Of a DNA stretch of 64,000 bases, positions 24,091-37,900 are shown one piece after another (within the stretch, counting starts at the first letter, position 1; each line of letters opens with the position of its first letter). This DNA comes from Sphagnum magellanicum (taxonomy: Eukaryota > Streptophyta > Sphagnopsida > Sphagnales > Sphagnaceae): NCBI GenBank assembly GCA_021904315.1, contig CM038919.1:16175666-16239665 (forward strand). Direction: 5' to 3'. The translations under genes and the position numbers were made by a program. The notes beneath the pieces were generated by a model. It ran no database searches. It was not told the DNA's origin and saw only the letters and a program-made list of their open reading frames with translations.

Positions 24091-24262
24091 TGGTTAAACT
24101 AACCATGGTTGAATTAACCTAGGTTAAATTAGTCATGGTTAAACTAATTATAATAAGGCTAAACTAATTATGGATAAACCAAATTTGGTTAAATTAAATA
24201 AAATGTTAAACTAACCATGGCTAAACTATTCAAGAGGATAAACTAACCATGGTTAATATCAT
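24091..24262. repeat. Degenerate CCATGGTTAAACTAA array
   Basis: Some eight degenerate copies of a 15-20 bp word (AACCATGGTTAAACTAA and variants) follow the 74-bp array. CCATGG is palindromic. The words look derived from the CCAAGG...TTAAACTAA part of the 74-bp unit. Confidence 0.7.
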
Positions 24263-24625
24263 TAACTACATTATTATTATTATTAAGTATGTTAGTATAC
24301 CAATGGCTAATAGGTTACATTACCTAATTTATAAATACCTTAATTAATGTTGGCTTTTCTAGTTTAAAATTGATAACATTATTATAATATTGATTGTAAA
24401 TCATATAGGTAATTATAGCTATATATATATTTATGATTATAATTACCAATAATATTAATCAATAATGAATATTATTCTTCAATAATTAATTATGTTATAA
24501 TTGGTAGGCTACATTAACTAGTTAGCTTATAAGTATATTAATGTAAACTAGCTATAAGTTTAAGCTAGGTAATATATATATATCTCGCACACATGTGCAC
24601 TATGCATCATTGAAGTTTTCATTCC
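24263..24625. other. AT-rich stretch, nothing recognised
   Basis: ATTATTATTATT and ATATATATAT runs only; no coding or repeat structure beyond simple sequence. Confidence 0.5.
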
Positions 24626-25690
24626 TATGAAGCACAAAGGCACGAGGAGGAGATGGGGTTCGATTCCACTTTCTTTCTATTCTTCAACCATTATATATAT
24701 CTTTCTCTATCTTTTTCTCTCTCTTTGTGTCGCTAAGATTTTTGTGCTTTTAAAGCATGAGGGTGCAAGGAAGAGGTGGTGGAGTTCAACTCTAATTTTT
24801 CTATTCTTTGACCACTTTTAGCTCTTCCTCCTTGTTTGCTCGTGTCTATTGACATATGTCCTACATCGTGTCCTTTGTTTGTTCTGCCTCTTTAACATCA
24901 CTACGATTAAAAGTCATTTCCATTTTGTCATTAATTGTTTTCTCCAATGCATTATTGGTGGCTACCACTGAACTTTCCTTTGCTACAACAACCCCTCCTT
25001 CACATTGATTGTCACCTAGATCTTTGTTTTCATCTTCAGACATAGAAACTAAGCCATTGTTCTCAATTTCAAGCTTTAAGCCAATGACTTCCAATACCTT
25101 CTTTGCCCTTTTCATTATTTATTCTACTACAGTTGATTCCTTGGCAAAAACATGTTCAATTTGAGTAATTACGACATCTATGGCTCTCTTTGCATTTGTA
25201 ACCTAGTCTCACAATGCAAGTCCTTTCTCTATTGCATTATGAGCTTCTTCTTCAATCTTTGTACTATTGGCATGTGTTATGTTTAAATCCTCCATTACCA
25301 AGTTCTCAACATTTCCATCAAATTAGGAATTGCAAATTCATCTACTTTTCTTACCCCCATTCTTTTATATCACCTACAATTTTATATGGTGCAAATAGAA
25401 AATCACAAATGGTAGATAAAAAAATGTGAAGGTCACTGAACTCTCTACTCCTCAAGATTGATAATGAAGCTTTCCACAAGGGTGGAAGAGAACCAACCAC
25501 ATTAATAGGACCCTGGTACTAACACGTTAGTTTTGAGTCAAATAAAGAAGACCCATTATGTATTTTTGTTTCAATGCATATGTTTCTTTATCTCTTTCTT
25601 TCTACATGCGTCATTCAGGTTTTTCTACCTATGAAGCATGAGGGCGTGAGGAGGAGGTGGGGTTCAATTCTAGTTTCTTTTTGTTCTTTG
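24626..25690. repeat. Repeated 60-bp segment, three copies
   Basis: A segment reading about ATGAAGCATGAGGGCGTGAG and then GAGGTGGGGTTCAATTCTA...TTCTATTCTTTGACC occurs near 24626, 24754 and 25634. The first two copies are about 128 bp apart. A CT-rich microsatellite follows each of the outer two. Confidence 0.7.
24858..25330 (-). pseudogene. Unrecognised decayed helical ORF
   Basis: One minus-strand frame reads with few stops. The downstream part (25115-24861, 84 codons) is open and Glu/Lys/Asn-rich, with AKKVLEVIGLKLEIENNG. Upstream in the same frame are EEEAHNAIEKGLAL and AKRAIDVVITQIEHVF, amphipathic helix-like segments. The codon pattern looks like a former exon. It lies between copies of the 60-bp repeat. 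No family was recognised. Confidence 0.35.
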
Positions 25691-27487
25691 ACCTTTGTGT
25701 CTTTATGTTTACACATCTCTCTCTCTCTTTGCCAATGTTGTTGTTGGTCAACGTGGTGGATGGTGACTTTTCTAGTGGCAATCGGGATAGATATGGAAGT
25801 TATTCTAGTTTCAATAGTGGCACATAACAATCAGTGTGCTACTATTAGAGGAGGGACCCAAAATCATAATGGAAAAAATAATGTTGGTTTTTGAATGTAG
25901 ACTTATTCAATAAAATGGAAATCTCATCATAGAAACTGAAATCCATAAATTCATTGTGAAGCTGAAATTCTTGTGGGTGGATTCATCATTTGTATTTTAT
26001 TCAATTAATTTTATTGGCCTTAGAAGGGTTTAGGATTTATGGACCTTTTGCAAGAGTGCAAAACATTCCTAAAAATTTGTATGTGATTTCATTTATGTTG
26101 AGTTTTCCATTAGCCCTTTCAAGTTTTAAGGTCCATGGGTTTTTTTTGTTTGAGCACAAAACTATGCATATATTCAATTTTTTTGTCAAATTCAACATGC
26201 CTTTGTAGGGTTAAATGTTTGTGTGGTTTAATGCTTGTGCTAAACACATTAAACTTTTTTATTGCATTCATCTATCAATTTGATGAGGTCTTTTAGGATT
26301 ATGGGTTGATAGTAGTTGCATGGTTAGCTTGACCCATGGTGGCACAAGGCCCAGTGCTCAATTTTAGATACATGAATCACCTCCAACCCTATAATGTGTA
26401 GTGTAAATGGTTGCCTGTAGAAAACCAATTTAAGACCATTAGATGTAACCCTGACCATATTTAGTTGTTAATTTAATGTGAATAGGCTAATTGCAATGGT
26501 ATAGAAGTCAAAAAAGATTGGCATATTGGGAGGGAACTTTCCAAAAAATTCAAACTACAATGCGTGGCAAGGAGGTGTTGTTACATTGATAACAAAACAC
26601 ATTGCAAAAGTCTTATCTAGGTTAATTCAAGTATTCTTTTCTTCATTTTTAGTTGTGTTTGGCCCACACATTCTTTTTAATATTCTTTTAATGAAAATCT
26701 GTCATTATATTTTATGGGTATAACTAATGTATATGGCATTTCCCATATGGTGTTTTCGGTAGGTGACATTGTTAATTTTCAAACATTCATATTGGAAAAA
26801 ATCATGATTGTGGGCTTGGGCAAAAAGGTCTTTTGGCATAAACCAAAATCTTAAAGAACCAACCCTAAAATGTCTAAACTTAGTGTTTTGATTTCCATCA
26901 TCTTGGTTAAGGACTCCATTTGGCTATGGGACATTTGTAGCCTCAAGGTCATTTCGTAATGTTGTGTGGTGGTGTTATTGCATGGAATACAACATTTAGT
27001 GCTAAAATAACACGTTCGAGATTTGGAGCAACATTATGGGTTGTTTTGGCAATTGATTTCATCATTCAAGTGCGTATTTTTGCCACCATCTCAAATAACC
27101 TATTCATGAATTGCCTCCCTTCAAATGTGACATTCCTATTTTATCTTATCATCATCTGCTTATATATACATATGCATGTTTCTTCTTCCATTACCTTTCA
27201 TGTTCTGCATACATTAGACCCCATGTTGACATTGTAAAAAACCATAATCTAGTGCAAGTTCTTTTGTCATATTATGGTATGCATCTTTAATACTTGTTGG
27301 TTATGTTGCATTGAAAAAAAAGTTTACACATGGCTTTTTGCAAAGTCATAACATATGTGTCTATTCATGTGTAGAAATTTGAATATAGATTCAAACACCA
27401 TTTGCTCTGTGGTTATAAGAGATGGCTAGCTTGTTGATGGTTGTTGGGTCTCTATTGGTGGGTTGTTAATGAACTGATTATTGAAAG
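25691..27487. other. No gene recognised
   Basis: Short frames only (for example 25990-26208 and 26959-27237), with hydrophobic, AT-driven composition and no motifs. Nothing repeated was noticed. Confidence 0.4.
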
Positions 27488-27822
27488 GTTAAGAGCCTAT
27501 GCAATTGCATTCCATAGAGGCAGAGCAAATTTAATCCCTATAATTTTAAAGGTTAAAATTACATGCCTTTGTATCTTCTTATGTGTGGATTGAAAAACCC
27601 TCATTTTAGGTCTTGAGCTGCAATTCACTAAATTAGCATAAAAGACCGTGAATGTTGGACTCACACACTCTCTCCTTAGTCTATAGTGTAGTGCAATGAG
27701 TGACCCCATTGGATTATTAAACAATTAAAGTAACATAAGCTATGCAATTGCATTCCATAAAAGGGGAGAAGATTAAGTTTGCATTTTTTGAAAGGTAAAA
27801 TTACATGCTTCTATATATTTTT
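27488..27822. repeat. Diverged direct repeat of about 85 bp
   Basis: CTATGCAATTGCATTCCATA followed by a purine-rich segment and AAAATTACATGC occurs near 27497 and again near 27739, 242 bp apart. The spacer holds no gene. Confidence 0.75.
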
Positions 27823-29985
27823 AGTCTTTGCATGGATAGGAGGGTCCAAATTCTTTAAGGTGTACTAGAATCTTGTCACAACATCACCCTTTTCTATCTT
27901 TTTCACCTAGTCCTTTTTTACCATGTAAAGACGCATTTATGGATGATTATGATGGAATTTGGAATTGTGATGGTCTAAAATATAGTCCTTTTCAAAATTT
28001 TGATAACTTTTGATTCATTATTTTTTGTGGGGATCAAAATATAAGGTAAAAAAGGACTATAATAAAGACTAGGCCCTTTTCATCCTATGTGGTACAATAT
28101 AAAGGATTTACACTTAGGAGGGATATACTAAGGAATTGTTGCATGGAAACACAGATTTTTGAATACCTTTTCTTCTCCCCTTTTATGAATAATCTTCTCC
28201 CCTTTTCTTCTTATTTTTTTACATGTTATTCATGTATTGGGGCTACACGATGTGGGGTTGGAAATTCAATGCAATAGTAGGTGGAAGAAATAGGAATTTC
28301 CTTGTAAAATATAAAAGTAAATCTCTCACATTACCACATTGAAATTATGGGAATCTAGGAACGTTTTCTGTAACTAAAATATTCTGTTGACTATAGACCT
28401 TAATAGAATGATAATGTTCTTGAAATGTTTTGCATTGAATGCATTTTTTTGTTGCAAAATTTACGTACGAAACTTGAAAGCTCTTCATAGTTCAATGCTT
28501 TGAATTGGAATATGAACTCTTGGAACTACATGGTGCATATTTATATGCAACAATGGCTTTATTCAAGGTATAAAGTGCCAAGAAATTTATTTGCACTAAG
28601 ATGTTGCTAGTGTGTGTGTGAGTTGATATATTCAGCTAAGAATGTTGATTAATTTGAGTGTTGATTGACTTCAATTAGGATTTTGGAAATCTTCCTATTA
28701 AAGATTTACCCCTTTTTGTGCATTGATGGGCAGAACAATGATTATGAATTCTTGACCAGCCTCCATGCATAGAAGAGTGTTTACAAGTCATGGAAGACCT
28801 TGGCATCTACTAACATTGTTTGGCTTGTTTTCCAAATGGCAAAGATTGATGTGTCCAATTCACATTGGCCCAAATTTAAAGACCTAAATGCCAATTAACT
28901 TCATTATGATGTGCGGTTGCAATTTTTCACACATTGAAACACATGGGCAAAAGAATTGAAGTGAAAACAAATCTCCACCTAATGTCCCAAGTAGAATTAA
29001 AGGAATATAGGAATGAACAAATTGCACATTTTGAAGGGTTTGAGTATGGGTGTTACAATGAAAGCCATTTGATTACAAGTGTGAAGGATTGAGCAGAGCT
29101 CCATGTTGCATATTGAGAAACATTATGCACAATGATAGTGACTAGGTTTTTCTAAATACAATACACACATCTCACCACCCTAGACATGGCTTTTGGTATT
29201 TTTTTTGTGGTGTGCTCCCATATATCAAATGATGGTCCAAACGGTTTTATACATATGTGCTAAGGTTTATTTTGTTTTTGCATGTATTTGCCACTTTTCT
29301 TTAGGTTGTGGTCTTTAGATATGCATGACCATTAAACAAAATTTTGGGATTTATGAATTGGGCGGATTAATAGTTAATCAATGTACATCATTTTCTTTTC
29401 CATTTTACATATACTCTACACTTTAATGTATTCATAGGTCATGTATTTTGATATTGTAATTACACCATATATTTTTATGTTATTTTGAATTTGAATCACT
29501 TCCACACCTTTAAGCAGGTGTCACTTGTTAACGCTAAATCTTATATTTATTTAGTTGTTACTCTAGCAATAGACTCAATTATAAAATGCAAGATGATTGT
29601 AAATAATTTGTGTGGAGTTTAAACATTCCAGAGAGTCCATGAAACGTTTTTGCAAGGCTCAAAGTGCTTTCTTTACATATTGATGGTGTTTTTTTTTTTT
29701 TTTTTTTTTTCTAGAAGCTACCAGTGCCCTTCAATGAAAGGTGTTTTTAAAGGTGAACAATAGTGACATAATTTGGTTGGAACAACTACACCATATAACA
29801 TAGTCTAGCAATAGCAAGTCAACTATTTTGCTTATTGTAATAATTTATGGTTTATGACCCTTAAGCTCTTTTCATGCAACTTTTAGCCCAAGCTTTCATG
29901 GGTTTAGGTGTATATTCCAACTCAATTCGATTCTTCTACACATTGCTAATGAAATGATATTTTTAGGGTTGTGTTTTATGTTGAA
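27823..29985. other. No gene recognised; T22 run
   Basis: AT-rich and noncoding on both strands. An uninterrupted run of 22 T lies at 29689-29710. It could be the reversed tail of a retroposon, but no recognisable body lies to its right, so this is undecided. Confidence 0.4.
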
Positions 29986-30035
29986 CAATGGTGCCACTTT
30001 TTGTGTTGTGAACTAGAAGCTAAAAATCCCTTATA

Positions 30036-33000
30036 ATGGAGCATGGAGTTTTGCCACTATATCACCTTATGCACCATAAGCAAAGGGATGATAAAATTTA
30101 CAAAAGAAAAAAGTATTGGGCCCATTGGTTTGGACATACAAAATTAAGATGCCCTTGCAACATCTACCAATGGTCATGTAGACCAATGTTGATTGAATAT
30201 GTAAAAAATCATTTGATGAACAATGGGCATCATCCATTATTTCGAATTTGGAGGGGTCCAGGGTCCACCTAGAATTTTGATGATGAATGGGAGGAACATG
30301 CACAAAAAAGTGGTTTGAATGGGGGGCTCCCCATGGATGAGGGTGTCCACATAGATACAATGTTGTAACATCTAGGCCAATCACCTCTTATGGATGAGCC
30401 ACAACCAACCCAATAGCCCACAAGAAGGGTGCCCATGGATGAAGATGTCCACATGGAAATATTGCCACAATGTGTAGACCGGCCACCTACAATGGATGGG
30501 CCACAACCAACCCAACAACAACCAAAGTACCACCCAATGGAACAACATGACATGGTTGGCACCCAAATAGTCCAAAAGGTTGTTTCAATAATGGACAAAT
30601 TTTTAATGATCCCAGAAAGCTTGCTTGGAACTTTTGAAGGAAATGGAGATGATGAACCACTTATAGCTATGACGGAGACACAAGACATTGAAAATGATGT
30701 TGGGGTAGATGTGGTTGGGCTTCAAAAGGCATGCCAACCATTATACCTAGGTTCTTGCTCCACAAAACTTGTTGCAATAATGTTGTTAATGAACATTTTC
30801 ACTATCCATGGAGTTAGTAACAAGTTTGTGGATGAGTTGTCAATGCTTTTGCATAAACATCGACTTCATGTAGGTAATTGCCTACCTACAAATATATACC
30901 ATGCAAAAACCTTGACAAGGAAAGTTAGCCTCAATGACAAAATGATCCATGCATGTCTTAATGGTTATGTGTTATTCTGAGGTGGGTATCTAGAATTAGA
31001 AGCTTGTCCAAAGTGTGGGTCACCACAATATAAAGATGTGGGTTGATCAAAATTACCAAAAAAGGTTTTTCATCATTTTTTTCTCATACCTCAATTAAAA
31101 CAAATGTTTAGGGCCCCTATCATATCAAACTTTATGGTGTGGCATAAATCAAAATAGGAGCACGGATGGGTTGGCCTAGCATGTGGCTAATAGTGAAGCT
31201 TGGGCACATATTGATGCAATATGGCCAAAGTTTACAATAGAACCTTGTAATGTTCGATTAGCTCTAACTACAGATGGAGTTAATCCATTCAATGAGAAAA
31301 GTAATGGTTGGTCCTCTTGGCCAATTTTTCTTTTCGATTACAATCTCCCACCATGGTTCATAACAAAAACATTTTTTAATATGTTGGGTTTAATTATCCT
31401 TGGCCCAGAATCTATAAAAATGCACAACATGGCACCTTTAATTGAGGAGCTTCAAGAGTTGTGGAAAGGGGTTGTAGCATGGAATGTGGCAAAGGTTGAA
31501 AGGCAAAAGCAACTTCACTTACAAACAATTTTGATGTGGACAATTCATGATTACCTTGGGTATGGGCTGGTGGTTGGTTGTGTACATTAGGGTTACAAGG
31601 CATGTGCCATTTGTGGGCCGGATTTGACCTCATGCCATTTTCAAGAATTGAATAAGGTTGTGTATGAAGGTAGTTGTTGTTGGTTGCCAAATGGTCATCC
31701 ATATCAAAGGAACCGCAATCCTGCTCATTTCAATGGGAAAGAAGAAAATAGGCTTAAACTGCAACTAATGATAGCCATTGACACATTGAAGAGGGTAGTA
31801 GAATGGGTGGGAGTAGGAAACATTTCTAGTTCAAAAGGCGATCCATCCAAGGTCATTGGTATAAAGCATCGTAGTGCTTTGTATGACTTACCTTCCTTTG
31901 AAGTAAAATTTCAAACCTCTTGCATTTAGTCATTCAATAGACAAGTGCATTAGGGTTAGTTTTAGGGTTTTGTACATGAAAGTGACATATTTTCATATTA
32001 TTCATAAAAACGTTTGTTTCTTAAGAATATTCCAAAAACTTTAACTTATAAATGACACATTATTTATGATGTGGATTAGATTTGAGAAGTTTATGGACCT
32101 TATGAATACTTGGGGTTGAAGATTACAATTAATTGTCTTTAATGGTGTTGGATCTTAAGAACAAATTTGATTTTGGGTGCCTTTTCATTCACATGGAAGC
32201 ACTTGTTGATTTACCATACACTTGACATGATGCACATTGAGAAAAACATGTGTGACAATTTGGTGCGGACCATATTTGGCCAAAAGGACACAACCAAGGT
32301 TTGTAGGGACATGGAAGCAAAGGGAATTCGACATTATTTGTGGTTAAGGCAACACCCAAACAATGCAAACAAAATGGTGAAAACACATGCTCATTTGTTT
32401 TCAAATCCAATGAACTTGACATTTTTTTGTCAAGGTTTTAATCATTGAAGCTACCCACAAATTATGGATCATCAATAGCTAAACAAATGTTAGATAAGAA
32501 ACTCGAGTTGATGAAATCACATGATTACCAAATGTTGATGCAACAGTTGTTACCTTTATGCTTACATGGACTCATGGCGGTAGACAATCATGAGGCAATC
32601 ATGAGGCTTAGTTGTGTTTTCAGACATGTGTGTGTGAAGGTTTGGAACCCAATAGACATTACAAGTTTACTAGAAGATGTGGCCATTACTTTGTGCCTAT
32701 TAAAGAAAGAACTTCTTCCATTTAAAAAAAAAATTATGATGCACTTGGTTTTGCATGTGGTAGATGAGTTGGATATTTGTGGCCTAGTTCATAACCAATG
32801 GATGTATCCAGTGGAGCGCATGATGAAAGTTTTAAAGGGATATGTTCACTCCATGGCACGTTTTGAAGAATCAATGGCAAAAGGCTATGTGTTGGAAGAA
32901 ACATTGGGGTTTGTGACAAAATACATGCATGAATTTGAACATGTATCAAGAAGAGTTTGGGATGTAAAGGAGGAAGAAGGGGTTTTTGGGGAGGTTTTGG

Positions 33001-33116
33001 AAGGTGCTAGTCCGGAATTAGTGTTGAATAACACATATTTAATTAATTTAAGACTTTACCAAAGGCAAACCCATCCTTGGGTGGTACCACTAAGAACCAC
33101 CCCAAGGAATGGTTAA
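30036..33116 (+). pseudogene. CACTA (En/Spm) TNP2-type transposase, decayed
   Basis: Blocks occur in family order. A transposase-associated N-terminal zinc domain (LRCPCNIYQWSCRPMLIEYV, about 30150-30210) comes first. The start of the TNP2 domain follows (ACQPLYLGSCSTKLVAIMLL, about 30728-30790, through KMIHACLNGYVLF at 30977), then a CPKCGS block near 31008. The core at 31183-31590 has NVRLALTTDGVNPF, YNLPPWFITKTFF and LMWTIHDYLGYG. HTLDMMHIEKNMCDNLV lies at 32216-32267. A DUF4218-like C-terminal domain at 32445-33116 has LCLHGLMAVDNHEAIMRL and NQWMYPVERMMKVLKGYV. Stops and gaps separate the blocks, including a noncoding interval at about 31930-32160. The protein would cut and paste CACTA elements. 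Confidence 0.9.
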
Positions 33117-34984
33117 GGAACAAAAACCAGCCAAATTATTTTTCTAGGCCATTTTCATTAATTTTTTTCACAATTATAAATTATTATTTTTTCATGTTTA
33201 TCAATTTCGTGTTCTAATAAATGGCTTGAAGTTTATTTGGGAATTTAAAATTTGGAAAATGGCCCCTTAAAAAATTGTTAGCTTCAACTTTGGAAATTCA
33301 TAATTAAATCATATTTAATCAAATAATTGCCAATAAAAACTTTAAAATAAAATTATTTCCAGATTAATTTAAGAAAAAATCATTCAAAAAATTTCATGTT
33401 CCAAATTTGTGTTCTTGACCAAAAAATTCAAGGAAAAAACAAGTGTTACGTTCCTAAAACTTTTTCTAAAATGCAATGATTAAGAACACCAAAATACACA
33501 ATATTCTTGATATTATTGAGATTTCAAAATCTATGGAACTTAATAAATGTATTCCAAAAAAAGATATATGAAAATGTTCATTTAAATGTTTCCTATGATT
33601 TTTCAAAGTTTGATGGGTCTAAGAAAATCAAGGTGTGACGTTCTTAATGGTACCACCCAAGGACATGACTACCTCCCAACTTAGTGGATGGTATGAACTC
33701 CACCTAATGACCACCATATTTTAAAAATGTAACTTTACATTCAACTAGAAACAACAATTTTGCATCCATGTATACATTGAATCTAAAAAGAATTCATACC
33801 AATTTTTTTTACAACATTTTCAATCATTGTTTTTAATACATTAAGGCACACAAAACAAATAACAAATATAATATGCTAGTTTCAAAATGAATATATTCAT
33901 ATGATGAAAAGAGTATTTTGCTTTGTACCCACCAAGTGAAAATTATAAATTATTCATTATCAAGGTTATAGTCAAATTGTTCATGATAAATATATTTTAT
34001 TTTATTTACTAAATTAAAAAAACTAAGCATCAACATGTGCTAATTCATCAATTGCAATAATGTTTATGGATCCAAAGTTGTTGCTGATACCATGAAAAAG
34101 AAAAGTAGATGCTTGGTGGCCACCAAGGATTAGGGTTAAGGTCCCAAAAAAAAGTCCATAGTTAGTATCTAAAAATACACACACACAAAATTCTACAATA
34201 AAAAAATTCCTTAATACCATGTTAATGCCACACATTATTTTTTATGATCAAAACATTACTTTAAAATATGCCACATCCAACACAAAAGAATCCAAAAATA
34301 CAAAACCTCATAATAAATTTGAACTCAATGCCATGAAATGAAAAAACAAACACTTGGTGGCCATTAGGGACTAGGGTTCAGGTGCAACAACAAAGATCAC
34401 TGATTATGACTATGAAGATCATTGTACATGAAATTATTTACAATGAACAAAATTACACTTCATCAAAGACAAAAACACAACAATATAGTATTTCATTGCT
34501 AGATGATACATGAAATAAAAATAATAAAAATGTATTGATAATAAAGCCAATAATCACAAAGAGAAATTCAATCCATTGAGTTTTAGAAAAAGGCAACCAT
34601 GCCTATCCATGAATCCATGCCTATCTACATTTTTTAGTAGATTAAAATTTTATGTACCATTTGTCCTTGTGGCCATTAGGTGCAACAAAGTAAGTTATTG
34701 GTTTGAAAAGCGAAGAATTAGAGGTCCAATTTTTAACCTCACCTAAAAACACAATTGTCAAAAAATTTCACACATTAAAATACACCAATGCTAGCAATGA
34801 ATTAGAATCAATAGATGGTTACTAATTATGGATGTTATAAATTTAAAAAAGAATATTTGATATATTATAATTAAATTCATTAAATAACACAAACATACTT
34901 TATAAATTATTGGATGCCTTAACAACCTCAAGATTCATATTTGCTCGATAAAAACAACTATTAAGAATAGTACTTTGATTTTTG
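33117..34984. other. No gene seen; isolated GGTGGCCACC palindromes
   Basis: AT-rich and noncoding. A perfect 16-bp palindrome CTTGGTGGCCACCAAG lies at 34112-34127. Related half-matching words, CTTGGTGGCCATTAGG, lie near 34353, and CTTGTGGCCATTAGG near 34669. They match the core of the tandem arrays at 39.4-40.1 and 62.3-63.8 kb. Confidence 0.5.
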
Positions 34985-37900
34985 TTTGTCATATTTTTCT
35001 ATGAAGGAAAAATGAAAATAATAGTTATAATCTAAAGCCACTATTTTGGATTTGCCAAATTACATTTCCATTTACCATTCTAACAGTCTTCGTACAAACA
35101 TCGTTCATTCGAATTTGACCTTTTTTTCATAAGCACCCACCATTGCACCCTCACCATTTTGAAGAATTCATTTTGATCATCCTTGACAACATCATTTTGT
35201 CGCAACCCCACTTTGGCCAAGTGTGGGGGTGAAGCCCAACACTTGGAAAAGTTGGAGGTTTGGAGTCCGCCGAGACTCCTGAATGTTTAGAGCTCAACAG
35301 CAAGGCCCAAAACACCTTGCATTGAGGCGTTCTTGATGTCATTGAAAAGGTCTTGAAACGTAGATGTCGAAAATGGCCTCGCATTGGCCATTCAGACATC
35401 TGCAGCTCAAGTTATGGGCAAAAGAAGGGCCGGGAGTCAAACTGGCAGTTTGACTCCCGACCACTAAAAGCCGGGAATCGACCTCTTCTTGACGTTGCCT
35501 TGAAGAGTGCAACATAGCATTGGAAAGCTCTTGACAAGAGCTATAACTTTGGTTTAAGACTCGTCTCAATCCAAGCTTGGGGCGAGGAGTTATGGTCGTT
35601 CAAAGTTCCGGGAGTCTAGCCAGGACAGTTTCGAGACTCCATTTCGGGAGTCCCAACAAAATGTGCCATTTGGATGTAGCCTCGGTGACCAGCCGCAGAG
35701 AATACTATAGGGAGTAAGGTGGTGGCTTACTCCCGAGTTCGGGCCGTGGTGAGTCTTGTGTGTCCAAGTGCTCGTGGCAAGTCCCAACACCCAAGGGTGT
35801 CCCGAATGCTAAACTAACCTTTTTGGGTTGGTTTTTAGATGCAGATTCACACGAGCTAAACTAGTCCCTCTTCCTAGTCTAATCCCTGGGCTCCCAACTC
35901 GACCTTCTACCCCTTTTTAGAGTTGGAAGCCGGGAGCGTGCTACTAAGTCACAATTTCCGCAAATTGACTTTGTGAAACCCTCAAGTGGGTTTCACCCCG
36001 TGACTTGGGAGCGCGTCACACTTTGTGTTCTTCCCAACCAAACAAAGACAAGGAAAGGATCATGAGGCTTCACAAGAATAAAATCTCCATTGTTAAGATC
36101 TCTAAATAAGGTGTATATGGGAGTTGACTTTAAGTTCTTGGGCTTGCAATAAGGACGATTGATCAAGTCTTTCAAATCAACAACCAACCTTGTGGATAAC
36201 AAGTTAGCTCTTGCATATTTCAACTTCCAATTGTTAAAAGGTTAAAAGTCCTCAAGAAGAGTGGACCTTTGAGCAAGCAAAGGTTTTGACAAATATAACA
36301 AAACATCCTCCCAATAATCCACATACAAACTCATCTTCATCACATAAGTTGCATTTTGTTCAATGCCTTGTTTCCAAAATTCTAGGTATTTAAATAGTTT
36401 AGCATTAATAAACTTCTTTTTCTCCACCGACCTCACCACATCATGGCCTCAAATTGGGTGATATGGAACAAGGCTCAGAACCCTAGTAGGCAACTTTGGA
36501 GATCCATTTGTATTAACTTTCCATAATTGGATTGGAGGCCCTTCTATGGGACTCCAAATGCTATCAATTGGTGAAACTTTATACTACATCACATGCCAGT
36601 TAGACGAATCCACAAAAAAATCTAAAAAGATGCATATCAATATGCCCTATTAAGGTTTTTGGACCATCCTTTAAACAACTAAGGACCCAACTTTTAAAAT
36701 TTGGAATTTCTTGAATCAACTTTGGAATGAAAGGTCTCTCTTGTGAAACCATGAAAGCCTTCATTAAATATGCCAAAAATAATTGTTCTATTATTTCAAA
36801 TTTTTGGACAAATATCCAAAACATCCATCATTATCTTCATGTGTATGACCAACCATAAGGAATCCCAGTTTAACTTCCTAAAACACTTCCCTCATTGTTA
36901 ACAATGACAAAAATGCTAACAAATACCTATTTTTATTGTCCTTCACACAATTATCCATTTAAAATTTAAAAAATTGGCAATGGTTTGGGTCCCACAATTT
37001 CATTTAGTGTCTTTAATTCACTTATACGTTGAAATTTTCCTTACAAAAGACATGCAAAGAGCATGTTTTGGGGAAGGTGCTCAAACAATATTTTGGATTC
37101 ATAAGTTGGAGCTTTTTCAAAGTTCGAAAAAACCACAACAAGGACCCAATTGTGAAATTGGGATCATTAAGTCACAACTCATAGGAATAGTATGCATATC
37201 TTTCATCACCATGACCATGAGCTATCATACTTGTCAACATAATTGGCAATTGTCCAAGCCCAAAAATCATTTTGTTTGCCACTTATAACCTTGGGAGTGT
37301 AGTTTTTGCATGATCCATTTTGTCATGGATAACTTATAAAAACTCATATTTGGAATGCATAGACTTGGACCTTTGAATATGGTACAAGCTTTTACATGAC
37401 TTTTGATGCAAGATGTGTTTTTTCAACTTCAATTCATATTTTTTCACATCACTACTATATTTTCCCAATTTTAATATTAAATCCTTTAGTGACTCACACA
37501 CAATACACATTGCAAAAATAAAGCCTTTTTTTTTTACATCAACCTTGAAATGGTGTCTCTTGCTCAACTTGCTTACTGTAGATTACAAAATACCTCCAAT
37601 TTTTAACTCCTTGTTGATATATGAAAATGTAATCCAAAAAAATGATCAAATTACAAAACACATCACAATTTTAAACGTTGAAAACTAAACTCAAAGAAAT
37701 ACATCATACTCACATGTTCCTTTAATTTGTATACACTATCATTTACTTGATCAGTTCGTTATCAAAAGTTCTTCCACATATCAGGTAACAGTCATTGAAC
37801 ATCTTGTCTACCATTTTTAATTCCTTTCAATTGATGTAGCATTGTGTCAACATTCAAGTCAATCAAGGATTGAACATTTGACTTTGTTTGCTTGCTTGGA

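Noticed and set aside
30067-30688. Minus-strand frames opposite the TNP2 gene
   Set aside because: They are shadows of the plus-strand transposase, whose motifs are clear.
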